A stretch of DNA of 64,000 nt from Anoplolepis gracilipes (GCF_047496725.1 NC_132975.1:604001-668000); one strand, 5' to 3'; shown: positions 47,101 to 59,303, numbered from the stretch's first letter. The notes: a model not told the origin generated them from the letters alone. Made by a program: numbers and translations.

Positions 47101-47366
47101 AACCTAACTAAATACAATACTATTTCACATTTTAGGTATGATTTACTAATATTAATGATTTTTCTTTTTGAAAGAAAAAAAGTTATATTTTGATATAAAT
47201 ATTTATAAAATATTTAAATAATTATTATAAATATCTTGTAAATATTTTATAAATATTGTCAATATTGTCATATTTATCTAAATATTGATGTATATATATT
47301 GCTGAATTTTTCTTTATTACGTATTATGCCGGTCAGTTATAATAATTGGTTATGCTGAACACTACT
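47101..47366. other. no gene seen
   Basis: AT-rich spacer between two copies of the MITE family, with repeated aaatatttataaa words at 47200-47265. Confidence 0.35.
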
Positions 47367-47572
47367 GGTGCGTTCGGGGAACTCGCTATCGCACTACCAA
47401 CGCAAACGCTATCGACACACTACCTCGGAAGGAATAGCATTGGTAGCGTAGAATTATGACGTCACACACCATCATTAATGACGTCACGATTGCGTTTGTT
47501 AGCACTACTACCTATCTCTGTGAACAGTCGATAGTACTAAATTGCACGAATAGTGTCGCCCCGAACGTACCC
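47367..47572. repeat. MITE, 206 bp, hAT-like appearance
   Basis: GGTGCGTTCGGGG at the left and its near-inverse ccccgaacgtacc at the right, with gcactac / gtagtgc words inside. Confidence 0.7.
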
Positions 47573-47576
47573 ATAA

Positions 47577-47722
47577 AGGCCGGTCTATAATGGCAGTAAG
47601 CGGTGCAGAGTAAGGAGTAAGAAATAAGGAGTATGAAATAGGATTTGTCCATTTCGTTACTCCCGGCTTTTAATTCGTCAGTTGTTACTCTGTATCGCTT
47701 ACTGCCATTGTAGACTGGCCTT
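47577..47722. repeat. foldback MITE, about 146 bp
   Basis: AAGGCCGGTCTATAATGGCA and the right end (inverted) AAGGCCAGTCTACAATGGCA pair, continuing through gtaagcg..gcagagtaa. Confidence 0.85.
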
Positions 47723-48067
47723 AAGCCGTAGTCGAAAAATTGCTACAGATGCTTTAAAAAGTACTGCATTAACCAATCAGGCTAAAGAAATCTTTACTCA
47801 ATTTATTTTGATTGATCAATCAAATGTTTTGAAACATCTGACGTGTCTCCTGGATCGCAATCATATTATCATATAAAAACATTAGAAATTCTTTACTCAA
47901 TTGCCAATGCGAGTTTTGATTGGCTTTTGCTGTCTGCTTTCTGTTTTTCTGCCAAAGTGTGAATGAGCCTTAAAAAAATTTAGAATTTTACCGCACATGA
48001 TTTTTTCATTTTTCGGATAAACTGAACTTCCAAACATTGTAAAGAATTTATTCGTGACCACCTAACG
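47723..48067. other. no gene seen
   Basis: Unique-looking AT-rich sequence. Confidence 0.35.
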
Positions 48068-48285
48068 ATTCTGCATCGAATAAACTGTTGTTTAAGTCGA
48101 TTGGACGAAAAATAAAAATGTTTGGCAAACTTTATATCAAAATTTTAATTACTTAATTAAAAAAAAAGATGAACCTCCAAACGTTTTAATTAGACTTCCG
48201 ATCATCTCCACACGATTTCCAAACGATTAGTTAATTTTAATTATAAAAAAATCAAAGTAGTTCGGCTAACTTTACGAAGCTGAAG
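48068..48285. repeat. dispersed repeat, direct copy of 50128-50345
   Basis: Shares attctgcatc.aataa, gattggacgaaaaataaaa and ttcggctaactttacg with 50128-50345 in the same orientation. The two copies bracket the HARBI1-type gene. A fragment with ctaactttac also occurs near 39967. Confidence 0.8.
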
Positions 48286-48419
48286 TCCGACTGTATCATA
48301 TTCTCTAGTTTTTAATTTGCGAGTAAAGTCATTAGATTAGTGATTTTAGTTTGCGAGACTGTATACCACAGACTTCAATATAATACTAGACTGCTAACTC
48401 CCTAGATTTTGCTTATATA

Positions 48420-48550
48420 GGGCGTTTTCCAGCAAGCGACACAGACGACACAGTGTCTATTAGTGTGAGGGAGAACATTCGTTGTGTCTCACTTACACTA
48501 ATGGACACTGTGTTACACTGTGTCGTCTGTGTCTTTACTGGAAAATGCCC
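48420..48550. repeat. foldback MITE, 131 bp
   Basis: GGGCGTTTTCCAGCAAGCGA pairs with the right end (inverted GGGCATTTTCCAGTAAAGAC), and cacagacgacacagtg pairs further in. The left 38 bp of flank (taatactagactgctaact..) also recurs before the copy at 59156. Confidence 0.85.
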
Positions 48551-48826
48551 ATAAAGTGTCCTCGAATTTTATGTACTAATACCTGTATTCATAGTCCTTC
48601 CTTGAGGAATAAGGATTCCTTATTTCTCATTCGACGTTTCATAAACCTTCCTTGACCAAACAAGGAACTTTATTAGCTCCCTTATTTCAAGGAAGGTCAC
48701 GAGCTTCCTTAAGGAGGAGATTTTAACCTTTTTTAGCGGATGATGCGCAAACATAACCTTTTCAAATTAGCTGTCACATTTCAATTTGTTATTATTTGTG
48801 ATGTTACGCATTCACATTAAACGTGC

Positions 48827-50075
48827 ATGATGGACAATGAATTTTTTAACGATTCTGACGAAGGATTTGAAGATGAAAATGTAGAGGATCGGATTTTGTT
48901 GCGACTTGCGAAAAGATATATTCGTGATTGGGAAAATCTCATAGAATTTTTCGAAGATGTTCCTTTTCGAAAAAGATACAGATTCAACAAAGGAGCCATA
49001 ATCGAGATCCTATTACCTTTAGTGAATGATAAGTTAAGACGGTTCAATAATCGAGGACTGCCGATTTCTCCATTAATACAGCTCTTAATAACACTGCGTT
49101 TTTATGCAACGAGTAGCTTTCAGGTTTGTAAATTTTGTTCCGACACTATGATATATATATATATAAATTAAAATAGATAATTTATTTTTATTTTATTTAT
49201 ATGCTGTTTTAATTGCAGATTGTTAATGGAGATTTACGAGGATACAGTCAAGCATCAGTATCGAGAATTGTTGCACGAGTTTCCAGAATTTTAGCGTCAC
49301 ACTTAAGTGTATATATTAATTTTTCCACCGAAGAAAAACGTCGAAGGAATAAAAATCAATTTTATGAAATGGCCAACTTTCCATCTATAATAGGATGTAT
49401 CGATTGCACCCATATACGTATTGCGAATCCTGGAGGAAATAATGGAGAGATATTCCGAAATCGAAAAGGATGGTTTTCTTTAAAACAGGTATGTACAGGT
49501 TTTTTCAACGGTTTTATTTTGCTAAATAATCATGAAGTTTATATGAAGTTAATTTTTATGATATATTTGTTTTATAGGCTGTAGCTGCTCCTCAACGAGA
49601 AATTCTCGATATAGTTGTTAGATATCCAGGTTCAACTCATGATGCTGTAATATTTGATAGAAGCGGTTTGCACTGTCGTTTCGAGTTGGGACACCTAAAC
49701 GGAATTTTACTTGGTGATAGTGGATATGCATGCCGCAGTTATTTGCTGATGTCTGTTTTAAGACCTGAGACAGATGCAGAAGTTCGGTATAATATTGCAC
49801 ATAAACAAATACGAGTTATCGTTGAACAACTGTTTGGAGTTTGGAAACGTCGATTTTCATGTCTGCATTATGGTTTAAGAACAAAGTTGAGCACATCGGT
49901 GGCAATTATTTGTGCCACTGCAGTTTTACATAATATATCTATTCAACATAATCTGGAGGAAGTAATCGAAGAGGAGTTGTATGAGAATATACAATTTGAA
50001 GACATTATAAATCAAGAACAAAATGGAGTAGGACTTGCATACAGAAATGCTTTCATTTTAACACATTTTTCGTAA
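48827..50075 (+). CDS. HARBI1-like transposase (PIF/Harbinger), intact three-exon gene
   Basis: Exons 48827-49123, 49219-49488 and 49578-50075, with GT..AG introns of 95 and 89 bp and phase 0 throughout, give about 354 aa, the usual HARBI1 length. The helix-turn-helix-like start includes SASVSRI-type text (YSQASVSRIVARVS). The DDE catalytic residues are Asp in IGCIDCTHI, Asp in LGDSGY and Glu in VEQLFGVWKRRF, and RYPGSTHDAVIF is typical. Nucleases of this family move Harbinger elements with a partner Myb/SANT protein, which is not present here. A possible Harbinger left end (acctgtattcatagtcc, 48580-48600) lies upstream; the right end is not seen. Mobile or domesticated status is open. Confidence 0.9.
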
Positions 50076-50127
50076 AACAGAATAGCGAATTATAATTATA
50101 TTTTTATATAATTATTTACATATATTA

Positions 50128-50345
50128 CGATTCTGCATCAAATAAGCTCTTGTTTAACTTGATTGGACGAAAAATAAAAATGTTCGGCTAACTTTAGTTC
50201 GAAATTTTAATTATTTAATTAAAAAAAAACGATAAATGACTAAACATTTTAATTGGATGACCAATCATGAACAAACGATGACCAAATGATTAGTTAATTT
50301 TAATTATAAAAAAATCAAAGTGGTTCGGCTAACTTTACGGAGCTT
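50128..50345. repeat. dispersed repeat, direct copy of 48068-48285
   Basis: See the partner at 48068. It ends just before the TTAA of the next MITE. Confidence 0.8.
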
Positions 50346-50351
50346 TCTTAA

Positions 50352-50932
50352 GGGTCTACCAGAGGCACTGTGGAGATTCCTATCGGCCGGCTGCGAACTA
50401 CGGATTCGTTTTTGTCGTATTACAGCTAAAATTTAGAGAAAATCGCAATAAAATTATGATATTTTTAATCAGCAACATTGTCTGCAGGTTCATAAAGAGC
50501 GATTTTTTGGAAAAAAGGTCGAAATAAAATTTCCAAAAATGTGCTGCTACCCGCGGATCAGGTGTAGCTGCTTCTTGAATTCGAATTAAATTTATTATAA
50601 ATTTTTAAGAATCAAATTGTAAAATCCGGCTCTTTACGAAGCTTCTAATTTTTATAAAGAATATATTTAAAAAAATTCATAAAGAAATATAACTTTTTCG
50701 AAGCTGAAAACGAAAAATTAGAATATGGCTATCTGTACCTAAAATACAGCTAACGAATCGATGTTGGTAGCACCGCTTGCTAAGAAGAGAGAATGAAAGA
50801 CAATAATGTCGTCTTTGTCTCTCTTGAAATGTAATAATATTGTACGTACACAGACATACACCAATACATTGAATAAGAATTCATTTTTTAATGTTGGTGA
50901 CGCTGGAATTTTCTCGTCGGTCCGGTAGACCC
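50352..50932. mobile_element. TTAA-flanked MITE, 581 bp
   Basis: Ends GGGTCTACCAGAGGC and (inverted) GGGTCTACCGGACCG lie between TTAA at 50348-50351 and 50933-50936. No coding frame. Confidence 0.85.
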
Positions 50933-50936
50933 TTAA

Positions 50937-51613
50937 AACAGTTTAAAATTCAAAACTGAACATATAAACGCCAACGGTTTTTCGCATGTTTTGCTCGATG
51001 TTGAGTGTTGAGTACTTATTATTGATAAGCGTCAGTTTTGATGACGATTTCTTTTCGCAATAAAACTTTTTCGAATAGACTGTTCACGGATAAGAGGAAT
51101 TTGTTGTTGGAATCAACGAAACGTTTTCGAAGTTGCAATAACAGTTTGTTATACATAACCGTATCATTATGTGATGATTGATGAAAATGATTATGTAGCA
51201 TATTTAATTCTGAGTAAATATGTTTTTAATTCTGTTTTTTTATTATTTTGCCGAAATAATAAGTGTATCTTATTTAACTTTTAAAGGTCACATATGGATT
51301 ATTTTACTCTCAATATTTTAATATATTCTGAAGACCTTAAATAATAAAGAAAGTGTTTAAAATTTATTTTTTAACTTTTATTATACATAATTTCTTACAG
51401 ATATTAAGGAATATATAAAATTTTATAGGTTTTTTCAAGCATTTGGGACTGCTAAAACTAACAAGACGTAGCGATCTATATATGACCTAAAACAGAGCAA
51501 CAAAAATGTGTGACTTATAAGGATTAATAAAAACTTAATATTTCGTAGCCTACAAGCATAAAATCAATAGTTTTTAACAAGAAGGATCTCAGTGAAGCAT
51601 TTTTACCTAAGCT
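50937..51613. promoter_or_regulatory. 5' flank of the kinesin gene
   Basis: AT-rich, no gene. Presumably promoter and 5' UTR of the kinesin. No defined motif recognised. Confidence 0.3.
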
Positions 51614-54600
51614 ATGAAAGTAATAGGAAAAAGGCAGTTATCAAGTGGCAAATCAGCCAAGTCGAACACAAGTGACACCACAATCATACAAACAGAGGAT
51701 ACCTCTGAGATATCCATCAAAGTAATTGTGAGAGTTCGCCCACAAAATGAACATGAGCTGCAGGATAATAGCAGAATTGTAGTTGAAGTTGTTGACGATA
51801 AGATGTTGATTTTTGATCCAAAAGAGCAGGAGACGCCTTTTTTCTTTCACAATGTAGCTCAAAAAAGTAGGGACATGCTGAAGAAGCAGAACAAACAGTT
51901 ACAGTTCATTTTTGACAGAATTTTTAGTTCAACATCTACTAATACTAATGTGTTTGAAGGAAGCACCAAGGGCTTGATTACTAGTCTTCTTGATGGCTAC
52001 AATTGCTCTGTGTTTGCGTATGGCGCCACTGGTGCTGGTAAAACTCATACTATGCTGGGCAATGAAGAAGATCTTGGTATTACATATCGTACTGTAGCAG
52101 AACTCTTCTCCGAGATCGAGAAACAAAGTAATCATCGCGAATTTCACTTAGGTGTATCCTACTTGGAAATATATAATGAGAATGTACAAGACTTGTTGCA
52201 TAAGTCAGGCCAATTACACTTGAGAGAAGATGGTAGATGCGGAGTTGTAGTTGCTGGTTTAGAACCAATCGCTATCCAAAATGCTGAGGAATTACTATTA
52301 CTATTGGCAGAGGGTAATAAGAACCGTACTCAACATCCAACAGATGCAAATAAAGAAAGTAGTAGAAGTCACGCAGTTTTTCAAGTGTATATCAAGATAA
52401 TTAATAAGCTGGATAGTCAAGTGCAGCGAGTCAAGCTATCTATGATCGATTTAGCAGGATCTGAAAGAGCTTCGGTTACTGGTTGTAAAGGTGTAAGGTT
52501 TAAGGAAGGCGCTAACATTAATAAATCTTTACTGGCCCTTGGGAATTGTATAAATAATCTAGCAGATGGTATAAAACATATTCCATATAGAGATTCTAAA
52601 CTCACGAGACTACTGAAAGATTCACTTGGTGGTAATTGCCATACTGTTATGATAGCCAATATTGGTCCCTCTAGCCTTACTTATGAAGATACATATAATA
52701 CTTTAAGATATGCAAATCGTGCAAAGAAAATCAAATCGTATGCCAAAAAGAACGTATCTTGCGAAATGCATATTGCTGGTTACATCAAGATAGTGGAAGA
52801 ACAGAAGAAGGAAATAGATATTTTGAAATCGAGATTAGCAACTTTTGAGAGCGGAAAACAATTGCTGGCAAATAAACCAAATAAATTGATGTTAGAAACG
52901 TATTGCAAGCTTACAAAATTATATGAAATGAAGAAGGATTTGATTGAAAAAGTGTTGACTTTGGAAAGTTCTGATAAGATTTTAGCCTGCAGGATACTTT
53001 ATAAGAAAGATGCGGATGAAAGACTACATAATTTAACAACAGCTGCCAATGGTTTGTCAGTGGAAGAACAAAATGCAAGTGGAAAGTCTCGTATTAACAA
53101 ATCTTTACACTACTTCCAAAGACAAAGAGATTCCCTTAAAGCACAAATGCAAGCAACATGGCAGAAATTATGTTCAGTTGAGACAGAAATACAAGAAATA
53201 ACTACTCAACTAAAAATTAAACCTTTTGATGAGAATCTACAGATTAAACTATCTTTACAAGTTTCCGACATTGAGAAATGTTGGATTCCCAATATGCAGC
53301 AACACATAAAGAAATTTTGCAGTCTCCTGCAATGTGAGAGGCAATCGATTAACACTATAATGAAAATAATGAGTAATACATTGCAAAATTATTATAATAT
53401 AGTAAAAGGTTATGGAACAATGACTGATAAAATGCAACTAGAATTTAAAGAATTGATAAAATTACTTGAAGGTTTCCGAAATATTAAATGGTCTGATTCG
53501 GACACAATAAGCAATGAAGAAAATTTCAATGTATTTACTTGTTTAAGTACAATCAGAATGGATCCATTAAATAATTCTATGCCAGCGTTTTCGATAAAAT
53601 CGGAAAAAATTGTTGAGGAATGCGACAATCGCAACACCATCAACAATATTTTGAATTCTACTTTCGACACTACTGCAAGTGAAAGTAACGATATCGATAT
53701 TTTTAATTTAAGTGAAGAGAATGACGTGAATAGTCATAAAAATAATGTGCCGAATAATAAATTTGTGCAAGACATTCCACGTGAAAAAACTATTGTAAAA
53801 ATAATACCAAGGAAACGTGTACTATCTGATAAAAATAGCGAAAACAGCAGCACACCCCTGAAGCAGATGAAAAAGTTATTAATGAATAATAAAAATATAC
53901 AGAATAATGGTCGAATAGATAAGGAGAATAAGCAGAAACCTACTCAAATGAGCGCCAAGAGTATTGCCATTCTAAATAAGCTAAAGAATAGTACAACTAA
54001 TCTTACACCACTTCCATCTCGACACAATAATGCCGAAGAAAGAACGAATGTGATGCTTAAGATGATACGTAATAAAGAGAGGCGCGGTCTTATGACAACA
54101 CATCCATATCATAAATCTACTATTGGAAAGAGGTAAATAATAGAGAAAATTTATAATGTTAAAAGTTAATATCTTTATATAATAATATATACGTATATAA
54201 TAAACGCAGCACCACCTTGGGTTATGCTAATCCAGCTACATTTAAAAAAATCTTTAGACTTTTTCTTCTTTTTGTAAAAATAGCTGGAGTATTAGACATT
54301 TTTCAGCGATGTATTCTCTTTTCTTAATGTCTGGAATATCAATTGAAAAAAAAAGGAAACTTAAAAATCAAAGCCTTAAATTCCAAATTATAAGCAAAAA
54401 CTTTGAATTATGCTAGTTCCATGTGTTTAGTAAGGTATTTCAGAGTTAAGAATTTTTTATGTATTTCTAAAATAGATAAATGTTCCAAATACATATATCA
54501 TCAAAATATAAGGTAATTTCGATTTAAAATTGAAATTTATTTATATTTATTTTTAAAGATAAATTACTTAAAAAAATTGAATTTACTTTTTTATATAATT

Positions 54601-55902
54601 TCCATGTATTTCAAAGTAATGCTTTTAATCTTTGGATCATTTAAATAAAATAAAAATATCTTTTCAAGTTTTATCAAATAAAAATTAAATAGAAAATATA
54701 TAAATTATAGTTATAAAAATTATATAAATAAGGAAGAAATTTGGAAGAAATTGAAAGAAATTTTTGAATGTGAACTTTATAATTAGATAATATAATTTTT
54801 TTATTTTTCATTTTTATTTTTTTTTGAAAGATTTTGCCTGATATATATTTTGGAATAAAACTCTTTCTAAACTGAGAACTAAATTTATGCAAAATTTCTA
54901 CTACTTTAACAATTTATATATATATTTATATATTTGTATATATACTTTTGCAGTTTACATATAAGATAAGATAGATTCTCATTTAAGAATTACATGAATG
55001 AATATTTGTGAACTTTTATAAATGAATTTGAAAGTCTAGTAAAAATATATTTATTTTAAAAGTATTAAAAAAATTTTTTCCCATCTTATTTTATATGTAT
55101 AAATAGCAAAACTTATATTAAGTAAATATATTATTGTGTGAGATTAGATTTTGGTCAGCAATACAAATAACTTTAGGATTCTTGTAAACATTAACACTAA
55201 CAATTTTTTCACTTATTTGACCTGCTGGACGAATTAAGTAATTATGCAGACAGCGGTAAATTTTTCTTTTCAGTTACTAGTAACATTATTTGATTTTACA
55301 TTTAATTCTAAGCAATAAATAAATCTGCATATCTTAATTATTCTCTTATAGACTAAACACACATAGGCACATGCACACACTTATAAATACATATATATGT
55401 ATACATAAAATGTTTCAAAATCAAATATTCTTTTAATAACAGATTCTCTGATCAACTTGAAAATTATCCTCAATGAAAATGCTGACATTAATAATTTTCG
55501 ATTTCGAGTTATAAACAATTAAAAAAGAAAAGTTTTTGCAAAACTAAACATTGTAGAAAGAGTTAAAAAATTAACAAAACTACATATTTCAATTAATTTC
55601 AGATAAAGTTTACTTTAATACAATTTTAAGACTTATTTATTATAGTTATAAAAATATATGATAAAAAATGATGACCTCTCTTGGCATTTTTTCGTTGAGG
55701 AAAAATTGCCTCCAAATTGTTTGGACTAGAGAATTTATTATTAAAAAAAACATTCAGTAGTTTTAGGAAATCTTGTGTATATTATTTTAATAACTATTTT
55801 AATATAATAATATTTCAATAATATTTGAATAATATTTTAATAAATAAAACTTTTTATTACAGACCTACTCCAGCTCTACCATCTACTAGAGTTCCATGGT
55901 AG
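51614..55902 (+). CDS. KIF18A: kinesin-8 family motor (KIF18A/Klp67A type)
   Basis: The main exon starts at ATG 51614. The motor domain covers residues about 34-380: VIVRVRPQNEHE, P-loop GATGAGKTH (137-145), switch I NKESSRSH (246-253), switch II DLAGSE (279-284) and YRDSKLTRLL (325-334). The neck and coiled-coil follow (KIVEEQKKEIDILK), then a Lys/Asn-rich tail. Family features fit kinesin-8, plus-end-directed motors that shorten kinetochore microtubules and align chromosomes in mitosis. Without splicing the frame ends at 54136 (840 aa). I prefer a donor at 54133 (AAG-AG/GTAAAT) joined to an acceptor at 55862 (ttattacag), which adds PTPALPSTRVPW and stops at 55900-55902, giving 852 aa; the phases agree. 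The unspliced form has a poly(A) signal at 54199-54204. Confidence 0.9.
54199..54204 (+). terminator. AATAAA, possible alternative poly(A) signal of the kinesin
   Basis: AATAAA about 60 bp after the unspliced stop codon. It would serve transcripts that retain the last intron. Confidence 0.4.
54205..55862. other. AT-rich, proposed last intron of the kinesin
   Basis: No gene or element recognised. Poly-pyrimidine tract and acceptor at its right end. Confidence 0.45.
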
Positions 55903-56450
55903 CAAATTAAAATGAGCTGTCTATGTTTTTAATGTTATATTGGGAAAATAGTAGACTTATGAATATTGTACTATATAAATAGTTATTTTAACAAAATAAT
56001 AGTAATTTAACAAACATTTATCAAGATTAAATTATATGTAAAACTGGATATTGTCACTTTTTTCTTGAATAGATTTTTTGACTATATGTTTAAAGTTAAT
56101 TATATAATAAAATTATTTTTTAATGTCATTCCATGTTTTTTAACTTGAAAAGAAAAAAAATATATAAATATAGTAATACAATAAATTAAAAAGAAAACTT
56201 TTGTATAACTTTAACTATACTTTAATTATACATTATGTATTTGTGCATGATGTAATTATATTTTTAAGAAGTTATAGATTGAATTAAAATAGATTTTTAC
56301 CTGAAATGGAGTTTCTATTGTCTGCAAAGTGTCGACTACTTTTAAGAAAAAAAAATTATGAAATTTGCTAAGAAATAACTAATTTTACAATAAGTAACGA
56401 CATAAATTGTGTAAAATTACATATAAATGGCAAAAAGTTGCTTTTATCAA
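55903..56450. other. AT-rich convergent 3' region
   Basis: Lies between the kinesin last exon (plus) and the small minus-strand gene. Nothing else seen. Confidence 0.4.
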
Positions 56451-57084
56451 TTACTTTTTCTCTAAATCTTCATTGAGATTTTCCTGAAAATAAATGCATC
56501 ATAATATTTTACTGCTTTATTATTTGTATCTTGTGTATTCAATTTGAAATACTTACATATTCTTGCAAGGCATGTGACACATGTTTCGAAATTTCTGGAA
56601 TAGACAAGTCTGTAGTTGATTGTCGACCACTGATTATCGTTGGCAAAATTGATCTCGAACGATCAAAGAGTGAAGCAAATGATTGCAATAGAAATGCCAA
56701 AAAAGCTAATGATGCTAACACACTTATGGGATCGAAAGCCCTAAAATATACATGTAATATTATTGTTATCGATACATGATTGTAACAAAAATTAATATAA
56801 TTATATGTATATTTAAAAAATACCTACGAGTAATAAGCTGGTAACGTAGATGAGTCGAATCCACTATAGTAACTACGTTGAAGATTCGACTGTTGTCTGC
56901 CATAATTTTGAGAATTTGGGTAAGGTAAAAACATGTTCTTTGATTCCGACTTGTATGTCTCCGATAAGTAACATAAGGGTGGATATTTGCAAGATGGTGT
57001 TTGGCTTGCAATTGTCTCCAATCTTGTATGAATTTCACAAAGAATCGTGTCAAATACACCGAGCAACAACGAAATTTTCAGCAT
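56451..57084 (-). CDS. small putative secreted or membrane protein, family not recognised
   Basis: Three minus-strand exons: 57084-56828, 56740-56557 and 56483-56451 (stop TAA), with GT..AG borders and consistent phases, give about 157 aa. The N-terminus MLKISLLLGVFDTILCEIHT looks like a signal peptide. A Ser/Tyr/Pro-rich middle follows (YPNSQNYGRQQSNLQ). Exon 2 starts with a hydrophobic stretch (ISVLASLAFLAFLLQSF) long enough to span a membrane, then SLFDRSRSILPTII. The short last exon ends ENLNEDLEKK. I know no function. Splicing is inferred from the signals; independent coding support is the protein-like residue use and the signal peptide. Confidence 0.65.
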
Positions 57085-57434
57085 TTTTTTTATGCCTGTT
57101 TACCTCACATTTCAACAATAAGATATCTTAACGATGACAGACGAGTTATATATATGTAAAAAATAACGGTCTTATTCCGAGTCTCTGTACGCGCTCCAAT
57201 TGTTGAAGTAACTTAAATTATGATAAATTCGAATACAATTACAGATAATATAATTCCAATCATCATACTATTATATATGCATATCATTATACTATTATAT
57301 ATGCATGCCTTGAGCATAAAATAAGCGTAAAATTGTGCACGGCAAGTTGATTTTTAAAATAGGACATCTCGTTTATAGAAATCATAGGAACGATGGTACC
57401 GCTAACTGCTAATAAAACGATGAATTCAATTCGC

Positions 57435-57440
57435 TTTATT
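57435..57440 (-). terminator. AATAAA poly(A) signal of mRpS35
   Basis: Minus-strand AATAAA four bases past the stop codon at 57444-57446. Confidence 0.55.
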
Positions 57441-57443
57441 ACT

Positions 57444-58660
57444 CTAGTTTAATGTCACTTTATTATCACATTTAAGATTTAACAGATTTTTGACGGCTTC
57501 TTTGTATTTATTAATCGAATATTGATCTTCACCATTGTTTGTAAGATCTGAGACGGCAATTTTATATTCCATCGCGTGCGGGATAGTCTCATAATCGTAA
57601 TCAACTGGTAGTGTTGGCCATGTATACAGAGTTACTAGATTTGTATGACTCTGACTAGTGTCCCAATTAAAATATTCCATATCTGCAATAGATTTCTCAG
57701 TTTCCCATGATTCTGTTCTCTGCAATATAAAAATAGTCGAGAATTCAATAAATGAAAAAACTGTATATTTATTTGTATTTATTTTTGATTGTTGTTAATA
57801 TAATTTACCCAAGATTCGTGATACACTGCTGTAAGAAGATACAAAGCATATTCTAAATTTTGCTTTTTAGTTGGACACTTATCGGTTGTAATTGTTATTA
57901 TATCTGTTTCTAGATTGTATTTATTTCCCAATAATCTTGATAACTTATCTTTGGCATGAGTGTCTAAACAAAGCGAGGATAGTTTTACTTGCAGATTCAC
58001 AATCCTAGCAAGCGGATCTCTAATTGTGGGTGAAGAATAACAGTAGTCAGATGTAATAATCTCGATGGGAAAATGTTTTCTACATTTTACTTCATTTTCC
58101 AAATTATTAGGCCATTTTGTGCAAAATTGTTTCAATGCTTCGCAATGCCTCTGAATTGCTGGTGGTGTTAAATGCAAGAAGTTTGGTATTTTCATCAGCT
58201 CTGCATTAGCATATTTGCTGGGTGGTGCACCTTTTTCATTATATCCTTGACGCAATGGTAGAGGTACTGTGGAGGGGTGAAAGGTTCGCGCACTTGGCCA
58301 TACTGATGGCCAGTTCTGATCGGTAGGCATGTCTGTAATTCTTGGTTGTGATATGGAAATTTTTCGGGTTTTTCGTTTTTCCTGCATAACTCTCTTTTGT
58401 GGGTAAAGTTCCAGTATGCGAAATTCTGAAAAACTATATATTATCTTTGTGTTTCCAACAGATTAGAGAGTAGGTAATTAAAAAGACAATTAAAAGTAGT
58501 AGCTAATTAAAAAATAAAGAATATATTTAAATAATTGATACTAACGTTCCAACTCATTGCTGTTCGCTTCCAAGACATTCGAATGCGTTGCGAAAGGTTT
58601 CAATGGTTTTACTAAATTTGAAGTAAGATTTATCTTAAATCTACTCCTAAATAACAACAT
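57444..58660 (-). CDS. mRpS35: small ribosomal subunit protein mS35, mitochondrial (mRpS35)
   Basis: Minus-strand exons 58660-58546, 58425-57809 and 57719-57444 (stop TAG) join in phase to about 335 aa, close to the human length of 323. The first exon begins MLLFRSRFKINLTSN, a basic, acid-free start expected of a mitochondrial presequence. The core reads FRILELYPQKRV, TPPAIQRHCEALKQFCTKWP, YCYSSPTIRDPLARIVNLQV, DTHAKDKLSRLLGNKY and LYLLTAVYHESW, which I recognise as mS35. The last exon is acidic and Trp/Tyr-rich. The protein belongs to the small subunit of the mitochondrial ribosome. Confidence 0.93.
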
Positions 58661-58983
58661 TTTTATGCACACTTAAAATAATTAAATAAAATTTTATATA
58701 AAAATCAATTCTGTGCTACAGATAATTCACTTGATCTGACTTAACCTGACGACGAGTCTAAAGGCTCGTTTACACGACAAGGCGTAAGCGCAGTATATAC
58801 GATATACAGTAGCGCAACTATGTCGGCATCTTTGATACAGCGTACGTAAAAATGAACTGCACATGCACGGACTTGGTAGGTAATCAATCATGATTAGAGA
58901 GAAATCTTCTGTCTCAGTTCCTTTTTATTTACGCTCTCTCTTAATTTTATGGATATGTCCCATTGAATAAAGGTGCCTTTTCA
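58661..58983. promoter_or_regulatory. 5' flank of mRpS35
   Basis: Likely promoter region. Contains a possible MITE end (aaggctcgtttacacgac at 58761). Nothing else recognised. Confidence 0.3.
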
Positions 58984-59105
58984 TGCTGACGCTCGACACT
59001 CATTTTTGGCGTCAAAACAGATCACGTGATCAAAATTGACGAATTGGTATTTTTATTTTTGGTCACGTGATGTCTTTTGACGCTGAAAATGAGCGTCGAG
59101 CGCAC
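58984..59105. repeat. foldback MITE, about 120 bp
   Basis: tgacgctcgacactcatttt pairs with aaaatgagcgtcgagcgca, and gatcacgtgatcaaa pairs with tttggtcacgtgatg. Confidence 0.85.
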
Positions 59106-59118
59106 AGACTTCTATATA

Positions 59119-59199
59119 ATACTAGACTGCTAACTCCCTAGATTTTGCTTATGTAGGGCGTTTTCCAGAAAAAGACACAGACGACACAGTGTAACCATA
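59119..59199. repeat. partial copy of the GGGCGTTTTCC repeat
   Basis: Shares taatactagactgctaact through gggcgttttccag and cacagacgacacagtg with 48382-48550, but lacks the right half. Confidence 0.75.
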
Positions 59200-59206
59200 T
59201 ATGTAA

Positions 59207-59303
59207 GGCGCGTTCCGATATTCACTGCCAGTACTGAAAATCTATAGTGTACGTGACGTAAATTATAGATTTTCAGTACTGGCAGTGAATATCGGAACGC
59301 GCC
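59207..59303. repeat. perfect 40-bp inverted repeat (97-bp palindrome)
   Basis: Arms 59207-59246 and 59264-59303 are exact reverse complements (GGCGCGTTCCGATATTCACT..), with a 17-bp loop. Similar catatatgtaa words lie just outside both arms. Confidence 0.95.

Noticed and set aside
51653..53670. Minus-strand frames of 60-86 codons within the kinesin
   Set aside because: Antisense shadows of a conserved motor-domain exon.
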